64,000 nt of DNA from contig JAVBLJ010000007.1 in NCBI GenBank assembly GCA_031553615.1, forward strand, positions 38,007 to 102,006. Reading direction: 5' to 3'. A model generated the notes under the pieces. It worked only from the letters and a program-made list of their open reading frames with translations. It was not told where the DNA came from and made no database searches. This document shows, piece after piece, positions 15,131 to 21,835 of this stretch. Position 1 is the stretch's first letter. Each line of letters begins with the position of its first letter. Both the position numbers and the translations under genes were made by a program. Origin of the DNA: WQXF01 sp031553615 (GTDB taxonomy: Bacteria > Bacillota > Clostridia > Christensenellales > Aristaeellaceae).

Positions 15131-17104
15131 ACAGGTGCCACCGCGCCGCACGCGCAGAAAGCGTCGGCGAAGCCCAAGCTCAGTCCGGCCAAACGCAGGC
15201 GCAGGGTTCGCCGGATTCTGAAGGCCATCGCCTGGGTGCTGATCCTGTGCGCGCTCGCCGCCGCCGGGTGGTGGTACTACAATACGACGATAAAAAAGAC
15301 CGAGGAAAGCGATGCGGTGCAGTACACCCGCGCCATGGTGCAGCAGGGCGAGTTTGACGTGCATGTATACGGCTCGGGCGCGATCGCTGCGGCCAGCCAG
15401 CCCATCGTGTACATGGAGACCGATGGCAAGCTGGCCGACATTCGCGTGGCGGTGGGCGATTCCGTGAGCAAGGGGCAGATACTCGCTGTGCTGCAAAACG
15501 ATGCGCTCAACGACGAGATCACCTCGCTGGAATACGATCTATGGAGCGCGGACAGCACCATCACCAGCACTTCGGCGGGCAGCGAGGTGGCTTCGATCGC
15601 TGCGCCGTCCGAGGGCCGGATTATGCAGATTTCGGCCAATGTGGGCGACGATGCGCTGGCCGTATACCGTCGGCTGGGTAGCGTGGCCATGCTCTCTACC
15701 GATGGGCGCATGAAGATTGAGCTGGACGTGGCCGAGGATGTAACGCTCAGCTATGGCGATATCGTGACCGTGACCGGAGAGGGCTTTGAGCGCGAGGGCA
15801 ACGTGACCGACGTGTTCATGCAGGGCACGCGCGCAGTGGTGACCGTGGTGGACGACACGCTGCCCATGGATGCACCGGTGACCGTCACCACCAAGGAAGG
15901 TACGGCGGTAGGCGCAGGCACGCTGGAAATCAACAAGCCCATGGCGGTCTCCGCCTTTGGCGGCACCATCACCAAGGTTCGCCAGAAGGTGGGCGACACG
16001 GTGTACCGCAAGCAGGAAATGTTCCTGCTGGAGGATTCGCCGATCACCCTGAAGGTGGAAAACCTGCGCATCCAGCGCGAGACAGCCGCCGAATCGCTGG
16101 AAGATGCCCGCGAGAAGCGTGAAAACCTGATCGTCCGCTCGCCGGTGGATGGCGTGATCGCCACCGTGGACGCGGCCGAGGGCTCCGATATCACAGCGGG
16201 CACCGCGCTTTGCAGCATATTGGAAGGCGAGGACATGGTGCTGACCATCGCCGTGGACGAGCTGGACGTGGTACAGGTCGCCGAAGGTCAGCCGGTCACC
16301 ATCTCGGTGGATGCGCTGCCCAACCTGATGCTTTCCGGCCAGGTGCAAAAGATTGCCCCGGTGGGCACGAGCAGCAGCGGCGTTTCGACCTACGACGTGA
16401 AGCTGAGCTTCGATTCCGCGGGAACCGGCGTGCGCCCTGGCATGAACGCTAGCGGCGAGGTGCAGGTGGCCCATGCGGACAGCGCGCTTTACGTGCCCGT
16501 GGAAGCGCTGATGACCATCGGGGATCAAAAATACGTGATGGTTGCGGATGGCGCGCAATCGCCGACGGGCAGCGTGGGCGACGGAACAATGCAATTCCAA
16601 GGCTTCCCTGGGGGCGCGATTGGGGAGCAAGGCATGCCGACGCTTGATCAGACAACCTTTAACTCCGCGGATGCGCCCAGCTTCCAGGGGGCGCCCGGCG
16701 AAGGGCAGGGAACGGTGACGAATGATTCCGCGCGAGGCAGCCAGGGCACGCAGGGCGCGCAAGGTGATCGGGGCACGGGCCGGAACCGCGATACGCAGAG
16801 GAACGGGCAAGCGACCGAGGGGCAAACCAACATGCAGTTTGGCGGCGGCGGAGCGAACGGCAATCCGACGTTCAGGCGCGAAAACAACGGCAGCGGCGCA
16901 CAAACCAACGCATCCGCGCAGAACACTGCGACCACCGGTACGCTGCGCCTGGTCTCCGTGGGCCTGATCAACGACGATTACGCCGAGATTCTCTCCGGCG
17001 TGAATGCGGGCGAAATTGTGCTCTACCAGAGCGCCAGCACCAGCAGCACCAACCAGTTCAACATGCGCAACTCGAACATGGCGATGCCCATGATGGGATT
17101 CTAA
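15083..17104 (+). CDS. Efflux membrane-fusion (adaptor) protein, MacA/HlyD-like, with a long low-complexity insertion
   Basis: 673 residues; MacA-like proteins are usually about 350-450. A basic stretch (RRRRVRRILK) precedes one membrane anchor at about residues 50-67. Biotinyl-lipoyl-like halves are visible (GKLADIRVAVGDSVSKGQIL and VRSPVDGVIATVDAAEGS), a coiled-coil RETAAESLEDAREKREN at about 335-350, and beta-barrel segments (VAEGQPVTISVDALP). From about 490 to 635 there is a Gly/Gln/Asn/Ser-rich, collagen-like region (QGTQGAQGDRGTGRNR), followed by a normal terminal segment. With the next two genes it forms a MacAB-type tripartite export system. ATG at 15083 behind AAGGAGAGGG. Confidence 0.87.
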   Translation: MSETMSETMSENRMENTGATAPHAQKASAKPKLSPAKRRRRVRRILKAIAWVLILCALAAAGWWYYNTTIKKTEESDAVQYTRAMVQQGEFDVHVYGSGAIAAASQPIVYMETDGKLADIRVAVGDSVSKGQILAVLQNDALNDEITSLEYDLWSADSTITSTSAGSEVASIAAPSEGRIMQISANVGDDALAVYRRLGSVAMLSTDGRMKIELDVAEDVTLSYGDIVTVTGEGFEREGNVTDVFMQGTRAVVTVVDDTLPMDAPVTVTTKEGTAVGAGTLEINKPMAVSAFGGTITKVRQKVGDTVYRKQEMFLLEDSPITLKVENLRIQRETAAESLEDAREKRENLIVRSPVDGVIATVDAAEGSDITAGTALCSILEGEDMVLTIAVDELDVVQVAEGQPVTISVDALPNLMLSGQVQKIAPVGTSSSGVSTYDVKLSFDSAGTGVRPGMNASGEVQVAHADSALYVPVEALMTIGDQKYVMVADGAQSPTGSVGDGTMQFQGFPGGAIGEQGMPTLDQTTFNSADAPSFQGAPGEGQGTVTNDSARGSQGTQGAQGDRGTGRNRDTQRNGQATEGQTNMQFGGGGANGNPTFRRENNGSGAQTNASAQNTATTGTLRLVSVGLINDDYAEILSGVNAGEIVLYQSASTSSTNQFNMRNSNMAMPMMGF

Positions 17105-17147
17105 ACCGTGTACCGAGCTGACGGGATTTTATTGGGAGGCTTGCGCA

Positions 17148-17837
17148 ATGATTGAAATGGTTGGCATACGCAAGGATTACCAGATGGGCGACAACGTGGT
17201 GCACGCGCTCGATGGGGTAGACCTTACGATAGAGGACCGCGAGTTTGTTTCCATCATCGGCCCTTCGGGCAGCGGCAAATCCACGCTGATGAACATCATC
17301 GGCTGCCTGGATTTGGCGGATGAGGGCATCTACCGGCTCGACGGCCAGGAGATTACCGAGTACACGGAGAACGAGCTGGCGGCTATCCGCAACAACAAGA
17401 TCGGCTTCATTTTCCAGCAGTTCAACCTGCTGGCCCGCATGACGGCGCAGGAGAACGTGGAGCTGCCGCTGGTGTACAAGGGCATGAGCGCCCACAAGCG
17501 CCACAAGCTGAGCGAGGAGGTGCTGGAGCGCGTCGGTCTGGCCGATCGCATGGATCACCGCCCCACCGAGCTCTCTGGCGGACAGCAGCAGCGCGTCGCC
17601 ATCGCCCGTGCGCTGGTCACCAACCCCTCGCTGATATTGGCCGACGAACCCACGGGCAATCTGGATTCCAAGACCGGCCAGGAAATACTGCAGATGCTGC
17701 ATTCGCTGCATCAGGCAGGCAACACCATCGTGCTCATCACCCACGATCCCACCGTGGCGGCGCAGACGCCGCGCCACATCCGCATCCACGACGGGCGCGT
17801 GCTGCACGTCCCGCTGGATCAAAAGGAGGTGGTGTGA
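17148..17837 (+). CDS. ABC transporter ATPase, MacB/LolD type
   Basis: 229 residues. Walker A GPSGSGKST at about 38-46, Q-loop FQQFNLL, signature LSGGQQQRVAIARAL, Walker B LILADEPTGNLDS and switch His in VLITHDP are all intact. The sequence is of the LolD/MacB subclass that drives mechanotransmission rather than import. It powers the FtsX-like permease, whose ATG overlaps this gene's TGA by one base. Start 17148 behind GGGAGG. Confidence 0.95.
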   Translation: MIEMVGIRKDYQMGDNVVHALDGVDLTIEDREFVSIIGPSGSGKSTLMNIIGCLDLADEGIYRLDGQEITEYTENELAAIRNNKIGFIFQQFNLLARMTAQENVELPLVYKGMSAHKRHKLSEEVLERVGLADRMDHRPTELSGGQQQRVAIARALVTNPSLILADEPTGNLDSKTGQEILQMLHSLHQAGNTIVLITHDPTVAAQTPRHIRIHDGRVLHVPLDQKEVV

Positions 17838-19120
17838 TGCTTTGGCAGACCTTTTCCATGGCGTTCAAGGCCATTCGCACCAATAAGGTGCGCTCCGCGC
17901 TGACCATGCTGGGCGTGATCATCGGCGTGATGAGCGTGGTGGTGCTGATCGCCATCGCGCAGGGCACCACGGTGAGCGTCACCGAATCGATCCAGGGCAT
18001 GGGCACCAACCTGCTGACCGTGAACATCACCACCCGCCGCGTCGGTCAGTTCGGCGGTGGCGGCGGAGGCGGAATGATGTTCTTTTCCGGGCCGGGCGGC
18101 GGGCAAACCGTTTCGATCGTCCGCGACGGCGGTTCGCAGGCAGGCTCGCAGCGCGGCACCGTCATTCTGACGCTGGACGACATCCTTTCGCTGGCCGATG
18201 CGCCCAGCATCGATCTCATCTCGCCCACGGTTTCGGGCAGCAAGACGGTCAAGGCCGGGAACACCAACACCTCCACCAGCGTGCTGGGCGTGCTGCCCGC
18301 CTATGCGCAGATCCGCAACCAGGAGGTGGAGAGCGGCCGGTACATCATCCAGGCCGATATCGACAACCGCAGCTCGGTCTGCGTGATCGGCACCGAGACC
18401 GCTACTACCCTCTTTGGCAACACCAACGTGGTGGGCAACACCATGCACATCGAGGGCCGCCCATTCAAGATTGTGGGTGTGCTGAAGAGCAAGGGAAGCA
18501 GCTCCGGCAGCTCCAGCGACGATATCCTTTTGCTGCCGTTTACGCTGGCGCAGCGCCTGCTGCAATCCACGGCGATTAGCACCTTCTACGTGTCCGCGGT
18601 GTCGCCCGAGGCAGTTGCCGAGGCCCAGACTTACGTGGAAAATTACCTGTATAAGCGCTACCAGAACACCTCCACCTACCGCGTATCCAACCAGACCGAA
18701 ATGCTGGACACCATCAACGAATCGACGGCCTCGCTCACGCTGATGCTGGGCGGCGTGGCCGGTATCGCGCTGCTGGTAGGCGGCATCGGCATCATGAACA
18801 TCATGCTGGTATCGGTATCGGAGCGCACGCGCGAGATCGGCATCCGCAAGGCCATCGGAGCAAAGCGCCGCAACATCCTGCTGCAGTTCCTGATCGAGGC
18901 CGTGGTCATTTCCGGCATTGGCGGGCTGCTGGGCCTGCTGTTGGGCGTGCTGCTGATGCGCATACTCGAGGCCACCCAGGGCATGACGATGGTGATGTCC
19001 GCCGGGGTGGTGCAGCTGGCCATCGGCTTCTCGATGACGGTGGGCGTGGTATTCGGCCTCTACCCGGCGGGCAAGGCCTCCAAGCTGCGGCCCATCGAGG
19101 CGCTGCGGTACGATGGCTAA
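17837..19120 (+). CDS. MacB-like ABC permease (FtsX domain)
   Basis: 427 residues. One membrane helix at about 20-40, an extracytoplasmic MacB periplasmic-core-like domain of about 230 residues, then three C-terminal helices with SERTREIGIRKAIGAKRRNI, the FtsX-family coupling motif, and PAGKASKLRPIEALRYD at the end, the standard MacB terminus. A Gly-rich stretch (GGGGGGGMMFFSGPGGG) near residues 73-90 echoes the low-complexity tail of the adaptor. ATG at 17837 follows AAAGGAGGT; a GTG three bases earlier is possible. Likely substrates are antimicrobial peptides, lipids or secreted products; not determinable. Confidence 0.92.
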   Translation: MLWQTFSMAFKAIRTNKVRSALTMLGVIIGVMSVVVLIAIAQGTTVSVTESIQGMGTNLLTVNITTRRVGQFGGGGGGGMMFFSGPGGGQTVSIVRDGGSQAGSQRGTVILTLDDILSLADAPSIDLISPTVSGSKTVKAGNTNTSTSVLGVLPAYAQIRNQEVESGRYIIQADIDNRSSVCVIGTETATTLFGNTNVVGNTMHIEGRPFKIVGVLKSKGSSSGSSSDDILLLPFTLAQRLLQSTAISTFYVSAVSPEAVAEAQTYVENYLYKRYQNTSTYRVSNQTEMLDTINESTASLTLMLGGVAGIALLVGGIGIMNIMLVSVSERTREIGIRKAIGAKRRNILLQFLIEAVVISGIGGLLGLLLGVLLMRILEATQGMTMVMSAGVVQLAIGFSMTVGVVFGLYPAGKASKLRPIEALRYDG

Positions 19121-19123
19121 ACG

Positions 19124-19792
19124 CTACAGGAGCCGGAAACAATTCTTGTGGTAATCGAGCAGCCCGTCCTGCTTCATGCGGCCCAGCTCATGGGAGAGCG
19201 CGCTGCGATCGACGCATAGGTATTCGGCAAGCTCCTCGCGATTAAAGGGGATGTAGACATTGCTGCCGGGGTGCGCGGAAAGCGGCTGCAGGTAGTGCAG
19301 AATGCGGCGGCGCAGCGTCTTGTGGCCCAGCACCTCCATCCGGCCTTGCAGCGAGAGGTTCTTTTGCGCCAGCATGCCCAGCATGTTTTCGATGAGCTTA
19401 GTGTGGAACGCGCATGTGCGCGGACAATTGTGCAGCAACCGCTGGAAATCCAGCAGCAACACCGCGGAATCTGCGGCGGCGACGACGCTCACCGGGCTCT
19501 CCGCGATGCCCGCACAGCAGAGCGCTTCCGCGAAGCAATCACCGGGGGACAGTGCGGCAATCAGCACGCGCTCGCCCTCGGTGTTTTCTTTGCTCACATG
19601 CAGTGCGCCGGAGAGCACCAAACCCAAGGAATGTACGGAATCGCCCGCACGCAGCAAAAAGGAATCGCGCTCAGCCTGAACCAACCGCGCACCCAGGCAG
19701 GCAAGCAGTGAATCGAGATCGGTCTCACCTATCGCGGTGAACAATCGAGCGGATTGGAGCACGGCGCGTTGTGATTCGCGCAAAGAAAGCAT
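19124..19792 (-). CDS. Crp/Fnr-family regulator, probable regulator of hcp
   Basis: 222 residues: an N-terminal cyclic-nucleotide-binding-type beta barrel (residues about 15-120, with LRAGDSVHSLGLVLSGALHV) and a C-terminal winged helix-turn-helix (NREELAEYLCVDRSALSHELGRMKQDG). There is no N-terminal Fnr-type Cys cluster. It faces hcp head to head across about 160 bases containing a perfect 9-2-9 inverted repeat, so it very likely controls hcp and itself, as HcpR-type regulators do for nitrosative stress. The operator lies 19-38 bases upstream of its own start. Convergent with the macB-like gene, 3 bases apart. Confidence 0.88.
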   Translation of the reverse strand: MLSLRESQRAVLQSARLFTAIGETDLDSLLACLGARLVQAERDSFLLRAGDSVHSLGLVLSGALHVSKENTEGERVLIAALSPGDCFAEALCCAGIAESPVSVVAAADSAVLLLDFQRLLHNCPRTCAFHTKLIENMLGMLAQKNLSLQGRMEVLGHKTLRRRILHYLQPLSAHPGSNVYIPFNREELAEYLCVDRSALSHELGRMKQDGLLDYHKNCFRLL

Positions 19793-19810
19793 CCAAGCAT
19801 CCCCTCTCTA

Positions 19811-19830
19811 TCCGTGGTAAATACCACGGA
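19811..19830. promoter_or_regulatory. Crp/Fnr-type operator between the regulator gene and hcp
   Basis: TCCGTGGTA-AA-TACCACGGA, a perfect 9-bp inverted repeat with a 2-bp centre. Its centre (19820.5) is about 41 bases upstream of the start point expected from the hcp -10 box at 19849-19854, the class II activation position. Confidence 0.8.
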
Positions 19831-19848
19831 CTTTTTTGCATAGTATAG

Positions 19849-19854
19849 TATACT
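19849..19854 (+). promoter_or_regulatory. -10 box of hcp promoter
   Basis: TATACT in the AT-rich stretch before hcp. The 17-bp-upstream hexamer is ACGGAC, a poor -35, which fits an activator-dependent promoter. Confidence 0.6.
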
Positions 19855-19949
19855 TCTTCTTAAAGGGCAACAGCCTAAAAGGCGGAGGCAACGGATGGAT
19901 GGCCTCGGAGGCCCGGGGAAAATGGGGAACGGAAGGGGAAAGATTGCGA

Positions 19950-19985
19950 ATGGATTCGAGAATGAATTTGAAAATGGATTCGATG
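19950..19985 (+). repeat. Three-unit in-frame 12-bp array at the start of hcp
   Basis: ATGGATTCGAGA, ATGAATTTGAAA, ATGGATTCGATG in strict register, encoding MDSR-MNLK-MDSM before the conserved FCYQC motif; three candidate start codons result. Confidence 0.85.
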
Positions 19986-21551
19986 TTTTGTTATCAATGT
20001 GAACAGACGGCCCGGGGCACCGGCTGCACCAAGGGCGGCGTATGCGGAAAGAACGCGCCCACGGCGCACCAGCAGGATGAGCTTACCTGCGAGATGATCG
20101 CGCTGGCGCAGGCGGCTTTGCGGGCAGGTAAGGCGGAGGAGCGGGTGGTGGATACCCTCGTGGACGGGCTTTTTACCACCATCACCAACGTGAACTTCGA
20201 CGAGGTGAAGGTGGCTGCGTTGGCGGAGCGTGTCGCCGCGCAACGGCATGCGTTGGGCAAAGAAGGGAAAGGGATGGAAGCCCATGCGCTGTTCCAGGGC
20301 GAGGACAACCAGCGCTCGCTGCGCTCGACCCTGCTTTTTGGCCTGCGCGGCATGGCCGCCTATGCGCACCATGCGCGCGTGCTGGGCAAGCGCGATGCCC
20401 AGGTGGACGCATGGTTTGTGAAGGGCATGGCGGCGCTGGGGGCGGAGCACTCGGTAGAGGAATGGGTGTCGCTGCTCATGGAGTTCGGCGGGATCAACCT
20501 GCAATGCATGGCGTTGCTCGATGCGGCCAACACAGGGGCCTACGGCGACCCGACGCCCGTGCAGGTGCCGCTGACCATCGAGAAAGGCCCGTTCATTGTG
20601 ATCACCGGCCATGATCTGCACGATTTGCAAATGCTGCTGGAGCAGACCGACGGCAAAGGCGTCAACGTGTATACCCACAGCGAGATGCTGCCCGCCCACG
20701 GTTACCCGGAGCTGAAGAAGCACCCTCAGCTCAAGGGCAATTTTGGCACCGCTTGGCAGAATCAGCAGAAGGAGTTCGAGGGCCTTCCCGCGCCCGTTCT
20801 GTTTACGACGAACTGCCTGATGCCGCCCAAGCCCAGCTACCAGGATCGGGTCTATACAACCTCGGTGGTGGAGTTCCCCGGCATGCGGCGCATCGAGGCG
20901 GATGCGGACGGCTACAAAGACTTTACCGCTATCATTGAGCAGGCGATTCAGCTAGGCGGCTATGCGCAGGATCAAGCGCTCACCGGCATCAATGGCGGCA
21001 CTACGGTGACCACCGGCTTTGGCCGCAAAACGGTGCTGGACAACGCGCCCGCTATCATCAACGCGGTCGAGGCTGGGGCGATCAAGCATTTCTTCCTGGT
21101 CGGCGGCTGCGACGGCGCAAGGCCCGGGCGCAATTACTACACCGAGTTTGTCAAGCAAACGCCTAAGGATAGCGTGGTGCTGACGCTGGCCTGCGGCAAG
21201 TATCGCATCAACGATCTGGACGTGGGCGCGATCGGCCCCTTCCCGCGCATATTGGACATGGGCCAATGCAACGACGCGTACGGAGCGATCCAAGTGGCGA
21301 TTGCGCTGGCCGGGGCTTTTGGCTGCGGGGTGAACGATCTGCCGCTGACGCTGGTGCTTTCTTGGTATGAGCAGAAGGCGGTATGCATCCTGCTCACCCT
21401 GCTCTCGCTGGGCATTCGCAACATCTACATTGGACCCAGCCTGCCTGCTTTTTTCTCCAGCGATGTGCTAAACCTGCTGGTGGAAAAGTTCCAACTGCAT
21501 CCCATCACCACGCCGGAGCAGGATTTGCGGGCGATTTTGGGCAAGGTATGA
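19950..21551 (+). CDS. hcp: Hydroxylamine reductase / hybrid cluster protein (Hcp)
   Basis: 533 residues from the chosen start. The N-terminal Cys motif CYQC...C...C (C-x2-C-x8-C-x5-C in FCYQCEQTARGTGCTKGGVCG) binds the [4Fe-4S] cluster. Ligands of the hybrid Fe-S-O cluster are seen in TGHDLHD, TTNCLMP, FLVGGCDGARPGR and LACGKYR, with MGQCND and SWYEQK further on. Hcp reduces NO or hydroxylamine in the cytoplasm in anaerobes. The ATG at 19950 is preferred (GGAAGGGGAAAG upstream), but 19974 gives the commonest family N-terminus (MDSMFCYQC). It is driven from a promoter with a Crp/Fnr operator. Confidence 0.95.
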   Translation: MDSRMNLKMDSMFCYQCEQTARGTGCTKGGVCGKNAPTAHQQDELTCEMIALAQAALRAGKAEERVVDTLVDGLFTTITNVNFDEVKVAALAERVAAQRHALGKEGKGMEAHALFQGEDNQRSLRSTLLFGLRGMAAYAHHARVLGKRDAQVDAWFVKGMAALGAEHSVEEWVSLLMEFGGINLQCMALLDAANTGAYGDPTPVQVPLTIEKGPFIVITGHDLHDLQMLLEQTDGKGVNVYTHSEMLPAHGYPELKKHPQLKGNFGTAWQNQQKEFEGLPAPVLFTTNCLMPPKPSYQDRVYTTSVVEFPGMRRIEADADGYKDFTAIIEQAIQLGGYAQDQALTGINGGTTVTTGFGRKTVLDNAPAIINAVEAGAIKHFFLVGGCDGARPGRNYYTEFVKQTPKDSVVLTLACGKYRINDLDVGAIGPFPRILDMGQCNDAYGAIQVAIALAGAFGCGVNDLPLTLVLSWYEQKAVCILLTLLSLGIRNIYIGPSLPAFFSSDVLNLLVEKFQLHPITTPEQDLRAILGKV

Positions 21552-21569
21552 TTGCGGGCTCGATCAAGG

Positions 21570-21624
21570 CTTGAATAAACCTCAAACAAAGCCCAAACAA
21601 AGCCCAAATAAAGCTCAATAAAAG
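21570..21624 (+). repeat. Five-unit 11-bp tandem array downstream of hcp
   Basis: CTTGAATAAAC, CTCAAACAAAG, CCCAAACAAAG, CCCAAATAAAG, CTCAATAAAAG start at 21570, 21581, 21592, 21603 and 21614, exactly 11 bp apart, starting 18 bases after the hcp stop. Confidence 0.9.
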
Positions 21625-21643
21625 ATGTGGCCGAAAAGCCGCG

Positions 21644-21681
21644 AAAAAGATCGCTCCGCAGCGTTGCTGTGGGGCGATCTT
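21644..21681 (-). terminator. Hairpin terminator between hcp and the helicase gene
   Basis: AAGATCGC (21647-21654) pairs with GCGATCTT (21674-21681), with a smaller AGC/GCT stem inside. On the minus strand it continues into TTTTT, serving the helicase gene; it may also stop hcp transcripts. The remaining 21682-21835 shows no feature I can support. Confidence 0.7.
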
Positions 21682-21835
21682 CGTGGGATAAATGATCCGT
21701 TTTTATTGATTCAAGGCGTTTTTTCGAAAGGGCACTTTCATAGAAGGAAACCGGAATCGTGCGCAGAACCGACGAACAAATCCCAAAGCTGCCCGCGTGC
21801 GGTACACTGCAAGTGGACAGCCTTTTTATCGCATT

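Noticed and set aside
13553..15496. 647-codon open frame on the minus strand across the GT4 and adaptor genes
   Set aside because: It crosses two real genes, a terminator and a promoter; composition is His/Arg-rich with no domain.
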